Positions 16,645 through 24,125 of a stretch of DNA of 46,701 bases are shown piece after piece. The notes beneath the pieces were generated by a model. It was not told the DNA's origin and searched no databases. It saw only the letters and a program-made list of their open reading frames with translations. Position numbers and translations under genes: made by a program. Positions within the stretch are counted from its first letter, which is position 1. Each line of letters opens with the position of its first letter. This DNA comes from Candidatus Brevefilum sp. GTDB lineage: Bacteria; Chloroflexota; Anaerolineae; Anaerolineales; Anaerolineaceae. The DNA lies in the NCBI GenBank assembly GCA_029210815.1, contig JARGGB010000018.1, forward strand, positions 1-46,701, in the 5' to 3' direction.

Positions 16645-17538
16645 TTATAGAAATTGTGAGGTGGCTTCAATAATGTCCGCTTCAGATTTTGGTTCAGATA
16701 CTTTGGGGACCAGGGTCCAGTGTTCCATGTGGTCGATTTTCCCTTTTGGCGGGATGGATTCGAGAGGACCTAAAGCTTCCAATTCCAGCATTTCATTATC
16801 TGTAAAAACCTCAAAATTAGTACCCAAGTCAGGATAAATACCATCAAATTGTATGGGTACCTGCTTGACAAAATATATGTCATAATTTGCGTAGGCAGCC
16901 CATCCATCTGAGGTAAAGATACCAATTTTCTGAGGTAATTTGCAATTTGAATCTTGCTTGACCATGATAAAATGCTCGCCCAATTGGAGGCGTGAGTCCT
17001 TCAGGTTGGTATAAGGCCAAATGGATATGGTGCTTGTCGGCAATAGAAAATCGGGGTGGGGTCCGCGCGGCGGTAAGGGAAGGATGGCGGTACCACCTGG
17101 CGCCATCACAGAAATTGACCAGGGCGCTGTTTCTATAGCCCATAGATTATGATTTATCAGGTGATGTGTCAGCTGGACTTCAGGTTTGGTCGGAGAAAGA
17201 ACTATCCGGATTTGTTTTTGGATTCCTGTGGTGGGTTCAGGCTTTTGTGTAAGAATGAGACCATTTTCAATTTCCTGGACAAGAACAGGCTCAAGATCAG
17301 GATAATAAGTTCTCTCTACAGATTCGGGTGCATGCCAGAGTCTGTGTCCGCCAAAGTTGAGCCACTCGTCAGATGCAGTAATCCCAATTTGATGTGGATA
17401 TTCATGGAAGACGTTTTTACCACCAACAAAACCAAAACGAATGATGCGGGGACCAACATCAGCTGTAACAATCAAATCTATTTGATTGTTGGCTAATCGA
17501 TAGCAATTTTCCCAGCTGCCATATGCAATCTTTTCCAT
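16645..17538 (-). CDS. DUF4380-like protein
   Basis: A 297-residue protein resembling the DUF4380 group, whose fold is thought to be related to aldose-epimerase-like beta sandwiches. Visible features are VTADVGPRIIRFGF (about 23-36), the NFGGHRLWHAPE motif (about 62-73) and SVMAPGGTAILPLPPRG. There is no signal peptide. The start at 17538 is chosen because AAAGGA precedes it; the frame could extend nine codons to 17565 without a site. It stands alone, ending at the shared terminator and facing a long spacer upstream. Neighbouring sugar genes suggest carbohydrate handling, but the substrate is unknown. Confidence 0.75.
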   Translation of the reverse strand: MEKIAYGSWENCYRLANNQIDLIVTADVGPRIIRFGFVGGKNVFHEYPHQIGITASDEWLNFGGHRLWHAPESVERTYYPDLEPVLVQEIENGLILTQKPEPTTGIQKQIRIVLSPTKPEVQLTHHLINHNLWAIETAPWSISVMAPGGTAILPLPPRGPHPDFLLPTSTISIWPYTNLKDSRLQLGEHFIMVKQDSNCKLPQKIGIFTSDGWAAYANYDIYFVKQVPIQFDGIYPDLGTNFEVFTDNEMLELEALGPLESIPPKGKIDHMEHWTLVPKVSEPKSEADIIEATSQFL

Positions 17539-17735
17539 GTGGATTCCTTTCAGCTTATGCGTCATGACAGAATATACTGAAAATTATAATCTAATCAGAG
17601 GATCATGCAGGGTTCTGATTATTGATTTTGAATATTTGTATCTTTGATATTAATGAGAAAATGAAAGGACCTGAAATTGCAAAGCTTGTAAATTATTATG
17701 GTTAGGTTCGTATAGCGTTAGGCTATTCAAAGCGA

Positions 17736-17757
17736 AAAGCCCGCTGCAACGGGCTTT
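17736..17757. terminator. orphan terminator-like hairpin
   Basis: AAAGCCCG-CTGCAA-CGGGCTTT, a perfect 8-bp stem with flanking T residues. No annotated gene ends here on either strand. It may end an unannotated small RNA or be a relic of one. Confidence 0.5.
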
Positions 17758-17768
17758 CCCTGGATTTC

Positions 17769-17793
17769 CCTACAATTTACTAGTGGTTGTAGG
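17769..17793. repeat. inverted repeat next to the orphan hairpin
   Basis: CCTACAA and TTGTAGG flank an 11-nt loop, 11 nt after the preceding hairpin. The pair could be two stems of one structured RNA or chance pairing in AT-rich DNA. Confidence 0.3.
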
Positions 17794-18079
17794 TGGTTTC
17801 GTGAAAATTATTTCACTAAGGAAATTTTACATGATATCTATGTGTGAGTCAAGGTAGAGGAAATTAGTTGCTAATGTTTCTTGAATGTTTGAAGGCTCAA
17901 GTATTTTTCAGAATTTTCGCATATCAATAAAATTTAAGACAAAAAGTTCAGCGGTCAATTGCGTGAATATATTACTTTCGGAATGTGATTTATTAAAGAT
18001 TTTTCCAGACATCATAAAATGGTAATATTTTGATTTTGAATTATTGGTTGGCTATTTACTTTGGTGAGTGTAAGAAAAG

Positions 18080-18109
18080 TTGTCATAAGAAGCTATTCCA
18101 TGATAGAAT
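18080..18109 (+). promoter_or_regulatory. predicted promoter of the PadR gene, probably leaderless
   Basis: TTGTCA (18080-18085), an 18-nt spacer, then TAGAAT (18104-18109), five of six matches to a sigma-70 -10 box. Transcription would begin about 7 nt later, at or near the ATG (18116). No Shine-Dalgarno sequence lies before that ATG, which fits a leaderless message. Confidence 0.4.
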
Positions 18110-18112
18110 AGC
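18092..18112. promoter_or_regulatory. inverted repeat, candidate PadR autoregulatory operator
   Basis: GCTATTC and GAATAGC are perfect 7-bp arms around CATGATA, covering the predicted -10 box immediately before the PadR start. A dimeric winged-helix repressor bound here would block its own transcription. PadR proteins commonly autoregulate; the assignment is from position and symmetry. Confidence 0.45.
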
Positions 18113-18115
18113 AAT

Positions 18116-18658
18116 ATGAGAAGACCTGTACCTGACGAAGTTATCCTTGGATTGCTGCGATATAAGCCTGCCCATGGCTATGATTTACTGGAAAGTTTTA
18201 GATCACCAAATCAGCTTGGGCGAATGTGGTCGTTAAGCACAAGTCAGCTTTATGCTGTGTTAAAACGATTGGAAGAAGCAGGCGAGATAACTGGCGAGCA
18301 AGTTAATTCTGAGGATGCACCAGCTAAGGTCGTTTATACAGTTACCTGTAAAGGATTGTCTAAGTTAAACAATTGGTTGTACGATCCTGAACCTTCAGCG
18401 AGTATACACCGTATCCGAGTTTTATTCTTAAGCCGTCTTTATATCGCTGAATTACTGAAGGTAGAAACAGAAAAAATAATTAATAATCAAAAAAAAGCAT
18501 GTGTAAGTCAGCTAAAGGTACTTTTGGATGAGCGTGAAAAAACAAGCAACACTTTTGAAAATTTAGCCATTGATTTTATTGTTGGTCAGCTGGAAGCAGC
18601 CATTACCTGGTTAGATCAAATACGTATCCAACCTTCTACCGTCAAAGAGAGCGAGTAA
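18116..18658 (+). CDS. PadR-family transcriptional regulator
   Basis: Residues 5-90 are a PadR winged helix: VILGLLRYKPAHGYDL, then LSTSQLYAVLKRLEEAGEI as the recognition region, then a VYTVTCKGLSKLNNWL wing. The C-terminal half (about 95-175) is helical and should form the dimer, as in the longer PadR subfamily. Members sense small molecules and repress nearby genes, often transporters. The downstream importer begins 45 nt later, so it is the likely target. ATG 18116 lacks a ribosome site but sits at the predicted transcript start. The effector is unknown; a metal or oxyanion carried by the importer is a reasonable guess. Confidence 0.88.
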   Translation: MRRPVPDEVILGLLRYKPAHGYDLLESFRSPNQLGRMWSLSTSQLYAVLKRLEEAGEITGEQVNSEDAPAKVVYTVTCKGLSKLNNWLYDPEPSASIHRIRVLFLSRLYIAELLKVETEKIINNQKKACVSQLKVLLDEREKTSNTFENLAIDFIVGQLEAAITWLDQIRIQPSTVKESE

Positions 18659-18703
18659 TCACATTATGGTCGTAAATATATTATTCAAAAAGAAAGAGGC
18701 ATC

Positions 18704-20107
18704 ATGAAAAAAATTAAGTATTCAATCATTTTGTTGGTGATCATTTCAAGCCTTGTTATTACGGCATGTACAAATGGCGATTTAGAAACACCAAACCCGG
18801 AAAGCACTATAACCGATGCTGAAGTTGACCCTGATTTTGAAAGTACAGAGCCGATTGAGGAACAAGCCCGCTTATTGATCAAGGCTGAGCCTGATTTGAT
18901 TGAACCTGTGACAGTGCTTTACAAGGCATTTTTCAATGGCGAATCGCCATCTTTTGTTCAGAATGACCCAGATTTACTGGTTGCGCCGCCAGGAGAAATT
19001 GTGGACCTTCATCATGAGTTACCAGCGGTCTTTTTGAATGACGGCGCTATGTATCCGCAAAATGATAATGAAGAAATCGAAGCTTTTATTCAATTCGCTG
19101 TGTCAGTTGATGGACAGCAAGCCTTAATAAACGCTGGTTTACTACCTGAAAGTATCGACCTAACAGACCAGGCTGGAAATATTGTGAGTATAAATTTGCC
19201 GGTACGCCGTGTGCTCTCAGCATATGGACCGGTAACAGCAATGATCTACAGTGTGGATGCTGAGAATCGTTTTGTTTCGGCGAGTTATCTTGGGGCAAGA
19301 GACCCACTGGGTTCATCCGTTATGGAAAAGGTGGACTCTCGTTTTCCTGACATTCAAGGTAATGAGTCGTTTTCACAAAGTGAGTTCAATATTGAAGAAG
19401 CCGCAATGCTTGAGCCGGACTTGATTATTGGTAATGCTCGCTCTGGGTGGCTTGAGACAGTTGCTGCGTTAGATGTTCCAGTATTTTTGTATGATGCAGA
19501 AACATCTGAAGCTTTGAAAGAAGCTGTTTTATTAACAGGACAAATATTTGGTCCCCATTCGACATACCAGGCAGACGCGTGGGTTCGCTATTATGAAAGT
19601 ATTGTTGGAAGCATTGAAGAAAAAATGGCAGAAATCCCGGTTGAAGATCGGGTAGAGGTGCTTTTTACAGGCACAGAACCTTTGCGTGTCGCAAGTGGGG
19701 ATATGTTCCAATCGTATATCATCGAGACTGCTGGTGGGATTTCTGCAAGTTCAGAACTGGAAGGTTACTGGAATAATATAAACCTCGAACAGGTCGTGAT
19801 CTGGGACCCCGATGTAATTATTGTCCCACCTTATGGCGGAGCAAGTGTGGAGGCAATCACTGAAAGCGACGAGTGGCAAATTTTGGATGCTGTTAAGGAT
19901 GGCAAAGTTTACAGAATGCCAAAATTAGTTGCACCATGGGATACCCCTGCTCCCGATGCAGTTTTGGGAATAATATGGATGGCGCAGCAGCTTTATCCGG
20001 AGCAAATAGATCTGGATTGCTCAACTGAAGCAGAATTTTTCTATAATACATTCTTTGATTATGAGATAACGGATGAAGAGATTGCAAAAATCTGCAGCAT
20101 CAATTAA
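18704..20107 (+). CDS. chimeric ABC substrate-binding lipoprotein (ModA-like segment plus class III FecB/BtuF-like domain)
   Basis: The protein starts with a lipoprotein signal ending VITAC (Cys22). From about residue 160 to 445 it follows the class III periplasmic-binding fold (NLPVRRVLSAYGP, EAAMLEPDLIIGN, VAALDVPVFLY, VVIWDPDVIIVPP, WQILDAVKDGKVYRMP), used for ferric siderophores, cobalamin, haem and by MolA for molybdate/tungstate. Before it, residues about 50-150 contain a segment resembling the end of a class II, ModA-like binding protein (AFIQFAVSVDGQQALINAGLLPE). At 467 residues it is 100-150 longer than a simple class III protein. The gene overlaps the permease by 35 nt. Ligand unknown; the ModA-like piece leans towards an oxyanion. 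Confidence 0.82.
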   Translation: MKKIKYSIILLVIISSLVITACTNGDLETPNPESTITDAEVDPDFESTEPIEEQARLLIKAEPDLIEPVTVLYKAFFNGESPSFVQNDPDLLVAPPGEIVDLHHELPAVFLNDGAMYPQNDNEEIEAFIQFAVSVDGQQALINAGLLPESIDLTDQAGNIVSINLPVRRVLSAYGPVTAMIYSVDAENRFVSASYLGARDPLGSSVMEKVDSRFPDIQGNESFSQSEFNIEEAAMLEPDLIIGNARSGWLETVAALDVPVFLYDAETSEALKEAVLLTGQIFGPHSTYQADAWVRYYESIVGSIEEKMAEIPVEDRVEVLFTGTEPLRVASGDMFQSYIIETAGGISASSELEGYWNNINLEQVVIWDPDVIIVPPYGGASVEAITESDEWQILDAVKDGKVYRMPKLVAPWDTPAPDAVLGIIWMAQQLYPEQIDLDCSTEAEFFYNTFFDYEITDEEIAKICSIN

Positions 20108-21125
20108 AGAGGAATACTCAATTCGAAAAGTACCCTTATATCTAATTCTTATCGGATTGCCTCTGGGTTTATTTGTCCTGTCGCTAACATTAGGACGTTA
20201 TCAGATCGGTCCAATAGATGTGTTAAAAGTGATGCTTTCCCCGATATTCCCATCCATTGCGGAGGGTATTCCAGATATTGCAATACAGCTAATTTTGCGT
20301 GTTCGCTTACCCCGCATTCTGGCGGCTTTATTGATAGGTGCCAGTTATGGTGCAACAGGGACGGCTTTTCAAGCGATTTTTAAGAATCCCCTTGTCGATT
20401 CAAATATTCTTGGAGTTACATCTGGGGCGGGTTTTGGCGCTGCTTTAGCACTGCTGTTTTTTGGCGATCAATGGCTGGTGCAGGTATCTGCTTTTGTTTT
20501 TGGATTGCTGGCTGTATTTTTATCTTTCTTCGGCAGTCGATTGTACCGGTCGAGCCCTTTACTCATTTTAACTTTGATGGGAATCCTTGTAGGTTCTTTT
20601 TTCGGTTCATTGACTTCTTTGTTGAAGTACGCGGCTGATCCATTGGACAGCTTGCCGGCAATAACTTTTTGGCTATTAGGCAGTTTGAACGGCATCACCT
20701 GGCAAAACTTACTGCCATTAATCATCCTGACAATCCTTGGTCTAATTTACTTATGGGTTTTACGTTGGCGTCTGAATATCCTGTCGTTAGGTGATGCTGA
20801 AGCTTCCGCTTTGGGGGTTGATCCAACAAGGATGAAGCTCGGTATTATCCTTTTTTCGACTTTGATGACGGCAGTGGCGGTTTCAGCGAGCGGTGTGATT
20901 GGATGGGTTGGTCTGGTAATTCCACACGCAGGGCGATTGATCGTTGGACCAGAGCACAAACGCTTGCTACCGGTGTCAATCAGCCTTGGTGCGGCTTTTT
21001 TGATGATCATTGACGATCTGGCACGAACGCTGCTGCCTGGTGAAATCCCCTTGGGCGTATTAACTGGCTTGATTGGTGTACCAATTTTGGTGCTTCTAAT
21101 GAGAAGAAGCAGGACAGGCTGGTAA
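20073..21125 (+). CDS. FecCD-family ABC transporter permease
   Basis: This is the membrane channel of a class III importer. The 350-residue sequence has about nine to ten hydrophobic helices and typical FecCD motifs: RLPRILAALLIGASYGATGTAFQ (broken here into LPRILAALLIG and GATGTAFQ), NPLVDSNILGVTSGAGFGA, FWLLGSLNGITW, GVIGWVGLVIPHAGR and the C-terminal GEIPLGVLTGLIGVPI. ATG 20073 lies inside the end of the binding-protein gene, giving a 35-nt overlap and suggesting coupling; no better start is seen. A single permease gene means a homodimeric channel. It also handles iron chelates, cobalamin and molybdate in known relatives, so the substrate is open. Confidence 0.92.
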   Translation: MKRLQKSAASIKEEYSIRKVPLYLILIGLPLGLFVLSLTLGRYQIGPIDVLKVMLSPIFPSIAEGIPDIAIQLILRVRLPRILAALLIGASYGATGTAFQAIFKNPLVDSNILGVTSGAGFGAALALLFFGDQWLVQVSAFVFGLLAVFLSFFGSRLYRSSPLLILTLMGILVGSFFGSLTSLLKYAADPLDSLPAITFWLLGSLNGITWQNLLPLIILTILGLIYLWVLRWRLNILSLGDAEASALGVDPTRMKLGIILFSTLMTAVAVSASGVIGWVGLVIPHAGRLIVGPEHKRLLPVSISLGAAFLMIIDDLARTLLPGEIPLGVLTGLIGVPILVLLMRRSRTGW

Positions 21126-21127
21126 CC

Positions 21128-22462
21128 ATGCTTTTAGAAGCCGCTAATATTAGCTATGCTTATCTGCCCGGGAAAACAGTATTACATGATGTTTCTCTCC
21201 AATTAAATGCAGGAGAAACCTTATATGTTTTGGGAAAGAACGGCTGCGGGAAGACCACATTGCTTTCATGCCTTGGGGGACTGCTCAAGCCAAATGCTGG
21301 GCGTGTGTTTTTAGATAGTACATTGATAGCAGATTTTTCAGCTTCAGAACGTGCAAAAAGGATTGGTCTGATTCCACAGATGCACACCCCTGCATTTGCA
21401 TATACGGTCAGACAAATGGTAATGATGGGGCGTGCGCCGCATTTACCCTGGTTGGGATCGCCAACCGAAAAAGATCACTTAATCGTTGAAGAAGCACTTG
21501 AACAGATCGGTTTACTTGAATTGCAGGATCGCCCATACACGGAGGTGAGCGGTGGGGAACAGCAATTGGTCTTGATTGCCAGGGGTTTAGCTCAGAAATG
21601 TCCCATTTTGTTGATGGATGAACCAACAGCCCATCTTGATCTCAGCAATCAGCACAGAGTCATGGAGATTGTCCACCAATTAGGGCAGCAAGGTTTATCT
21701 TTCATCATTTCTTCTCATGAACCCAACGATGCCCTTGCTTATGCTGATAATGTCCTTTTGTTGAGCGGTGGTTGGGTTACAGAAGTAGGCAAACCTCAAG
21801 ATGTGTTAACAGAGACTTTACTGTCATCAGTATATGACATCCAGACGGAAGTGATTTACCAGCATGAAAATGGGGCTAAAAAAGCCAGGGCAGTATTACC
21901 TCGCAGACCCCTGGTTGTTAAGCCTGATTCACTGCAAGCAGAGGGCAGCTTCTTAAACAAGATTTTTAAGAAACGCATAGAAAAACCTCAAATAATTTTA
22001 GTAACTGGATTGAGCGGCAGTGGAAAGACAAGCTGGTGTACACAAATGATCAAAGAAGCTGTAGAATCAGGACACTCTGTTGAAGGGATTCTTTCGCCAG
22101 GAATATTTGAGGGAAATAAGAAAACGGGAATCGAAGTTATTGATTTAACAAGCGGAGAGCGAAAGCGTTTAGCCAGGTTGCGTGAGGAGGGACGAGGCGA
22201 AATTTCAACACCAAGATGGGTATTTGATCCAAATGTGTTAGATTGGGCTAACCAGAGGCTTCAGAACAGCACAGGGAGGGATCTGTTGATCATTGATGAG
22301 CTGGGACCTCTGGAATTCTTGCGAAATAAGGGTCTGTTAGCTGGTTTGGAAAGGCTTGATCAGGGGCAGTTCGAGGTTGCTTGCGTCGTGGTTCGTTCCT
22401 CTTTGCTCCCAAAAGCACTTCAGCGCTGGCCAGACGCTCAAGTTGTCAGGGGGCAATTGTAA
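21128..22462 (+). CDS. ABC transporter ATPase fused to a THEP1-like NTPase
   Basis: Residues 1-250 are a FecE/BtuD-type ABC ATPase: Walker A GKNGCGKTT (36-44), signature VSGGEQQ (140-146), Walker B ILLMDEPTAHLD and the switch His in ISSHEPND. After a linker (about 250-285) a second P-loop domain begins: GLSGSGKT (294-301), then a second acidic strand LLIIDELGPLEF (386-397) with Asp390-Glu391. This fits the THEP1/NTPase_1 family of small nucleoside triphosphatases. THEP1-like DUF2478 proteins are linked to molybdate transport genes, which fits a molybdate/tungstate role. The start is 2 nt after the permease stop. The 444 residues are about 190 more than a normal ATPase. The fusion is read directly; its purpose is unknown. 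Confidence 0.88.
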   Translation: MLLEAANISYAYLPGKTVLHDVSLQLNAGETLYVLGKNGCGKTTLLSCLGGLLKPNAGRVFLDSTLIADFSASERAKRIGLIPQMHTPAFAYTVRQMVMMGRAPHLPWLGSPTEKDHLIVEEALEQIGLLELQDRPYTEVSGGEQQLVLIARGLAQKCPILLMDEPTAHLDLSNQHRVMEIVHQLGQQGLSFIISSHEPNDALAYADNVLLLSGGWVTEVGKPQDVLTETLLSSVYDIQTEVIYQHENGAKKARAVLPRRPLVVKPDSLQAEGSFLNKIFKKRIEKPQIILVTGLSGSGKTSWCTQMIKEAVESGHSVEGILSPGIFEGNKKTGIEVIDLTSGERKRLARLREEGRGEISTPRWVFDPNVLDWANQRLQNSTGRDLLIIDELGPLEFLRNKGLLAGLERLDQGQFEVACVVVRSSLLPKALQRWPDAQVVRGQL

Positions 22463-22503
22463 TAGTCTTTGTATTAGCACCTAAAAATTTAATTTTTAAT
22501 CAA

Positions 22504-22542
22504 ACAAGCCTAAAAAATTCAGGGCTTGTATACGTTTTATTT
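22504..22542 (+). terminator. weak terminator candidate after the importer operon
   Basis: Seven-base arms ACAAGCC and GGCTTGT around a 12-nt loop, followed by an interrupted T-rich stretch. The stem is short, so efficiency would be modest. Confidence 0.35.
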
Positions 22543-22751
22543 GATGGGCTTTTATTTCCAAAGGTAAATTTTCATAAAGTGGTTGGCAAACACGTGAAAG
22601 TCCTTGATCACTTCCATGTTGTTTGTTCGTGTCACAAGTTAGCGATCAACGAGTTTTGTTAGTTTTTGTGGGTTAGCAAGTACTTACCGAACACAATTTC
22701 AGATATTTCAAATCTTTAACACAAGTTGGCATTATGTACAGACGTATTGTG

Positions 22752-22774
22752 GGTTGTATAATGTTGTTATAACC
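22752..22774 (+). promoter_or_regulatory. possible promoter/operator upstream of the Gfo/Idh/MocA gene
   Basis: TGTATAAT sits inside an imperfect palindrome whose outer bases GGTT and AACC pair. No -35 box of good quality is seen. The 5' leader to the gene would be about 125 nt. Confidence 0.25.
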
Positions 22775-22894
22775 ACTCAAATGAAGATCTCAATTTGGTA
22801 ATAAATATGGTAAATTTTTAAGGTGTTTGTTTTCGAAACAATAAATTCAAAAATTGTGCCATCGAGAATAACAAATGATCACAAGGAGCAAATA

Positions 22895-24052
22895 ATGGTT
22901 AAAAAATTTAGAGTAGGCGTTATCGGAGTAGGCTTTATTGGTCCAGCGCACATGGAAGCGATTCGTCGGCAGGGGTTTGAAGTGCTGGCGCTTGCGGAAA
23001 GCAACCAGGAATTAGCTGATCAGGCGGCTGAACGATTATTAATTCCGAGGGCATATGGCGACTGGAAGGATTTAGTTGCTGATCCTGATATTGATGTTGT
23101 TCATGTTTCCTCACCAAATTTCTTGCATTTTGAGCATGCGAAAGGTGCTCTTGAAGCCGGTAAACATGTCATCTGTGAGAAACCATTAGCGATGACTGCG
23201 AAAGAATCCGCGTTGCTTGTGAAAATCGCCGAAGAAAAAAAACTGGTCAATGCGGTTAACTTTAATTTGCGGTTTTATCCTCTGATTCAGGATGCCAAAG
23301 CTCGCATTGATGCTGGAGAACTGGGGGAGCAAATTTATATCATTCAGGGGTCTTATTTGCAGGATTGGTTATTATTAGAGACGGATTGGAATTGGCGCTT
23401 AGAGCCAGAATATGGCGGAGAATTGCGTGCAATTGCTGACATTGGGTCTCATTGGATGGATTTGGTAACTTTCATTACCGGCAAAAAAATCACCTCTGTA
23501 TTTGCAGATTTTGAGACGTTTCTTCCGATACGCAAGAAGCCAACAAAAAAGATTGATACTTACGGCGGAAAGATGCAAATGGATGTGCAATATGAGGAGA
23601 AGAAAATCACAACCGAAGATTATGCAGCGGTTCTCTTCAAATTTGAGGGCGGAACGCGTGGTGTGATGAGTGTCTCCCAGGTTTCAAGCGGCCGCAAGAA
23701 TCGCCTGTTCTTTGAAGTTAACGGGTCAGATTCTTCATTAATCTGGGATTCTGAAATGCCAAACCAGATGATGATTGGACATCGCCCTGAACCGAACCAG
23801 TACCTGATCAAGGACCCTTCTTTAATGATGAAGTCAGCGCAGTGGACGGCTTCATATCCTGGCGGCCATGCAGAGGGTTTCCCGGACACCTTTAAGCAGC
23901 TGCAAACTGCTTTTTACAGCTACATTTCACAAGGAGATTTCGAAAAAGCACCGAATTTCCCAACTTTCAGAGATGGGCATAATACCATCCTGGTTGATGA
24001 AGCGATATTGCAAAGCGCAAAAGAAAACAAATGGGTTGACGTAAATTATTAA
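22895..24052 (+). CDS. Gfo/Idh/MocA-family NAD(P)-dependent sugar oxidoreductase
   Basis: Oxidises or reduces a sugar or inositol-type substrate with NAD(P). The start at 22895 is chosen because AAGGAG precedes it and the Rossmann loop [10 protein letters not shown] follows at residues 7-16. The catalytic EKP motif is present ([10 protein letters not shown], about residues 94-103), and the second domain has DIGSHWMDL with the conserved His. The 385 residues match the family. The next gene is a ROK sugar kinase and an aldose isomerase follows, so this is likely part of a small sugar-utilisation group. The substrate cannot be read from the sequence. Confidence 0.9.
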   Translation: MVKKFRVGVIGVGFIGPAHMEAIRRQGFEVLALAESNQELADQAAERLLIPRAYGDWKDLVADPDIDVVHVSSPNFLHFEHAKGALEAGKHVICEKPLAMTAKESALLVKIAEEKKLVNAVNFNLRFYPLIQDAKARIDAGELGEQIYIIQGSYLQDWLLLETDWNWRLEPEYGGELRAIADIGSHWMDLVTFITGKKITSVFADFETFLPIRKKPTKKIDTYGGKMQMDVQYEEKKITTEDYAAVLFKFEGGTRGVMSVSQVSSGRKNRLFFEVNGSDSSLIWDSEMPNQMMIGHRPEPNQYLIKDPSLMMKSAQWTASYPGGHAEGFPDTFKQLQTAFYSYISQGDFEKAPNFPTFRDGHNTILVDEAILQSAKENKWVDVNY

Positions 24053-24125
24053 TTCTTAGTGCAAAGAATCAACTGGTGATTATTGTTTTCCGTTAGCCAA
24101 ATGTAAAGTCAAAGGATGTATAAAC

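Larger units (their letters stand above)
17539..18115. other. 577-nt gene-free spacer between divergent genes
   Basis: No plausible coding frame was found on either strand. It holds two consecutive hairpins (17736-17757 and 17769-17793) and, at its right edge, the promoter and inverted repeat of the PadR gene. The rest is AT-rich sequence with no recognised element. The hairpins have no gene ending at them, so a small non-coding RNA is possible. Confidence 0.6.
22463..22894. other. 432-nt gene-free spacer
   Basis: No convincing gene. It contains a possible terminator for the importer operon (ACAAGCC 22504-22510 with GGCTTGT 22523-22529, followed by a broken T tract) and a -10-like TATAAT at 22757-22762. 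The latter lies inside an imperfect palindrome (GGTT...AACC, about 22752-22774). The remainder is AT-rich with no recognised element. Confidence 0.5.

Noticed and set aside
17736-17757. Hairpin as the end of a tRNA
   Set aside because: Terminator hairpins often follow tRNAs, but no cloverleaf or GTTC-type T-loop could be found next to it.
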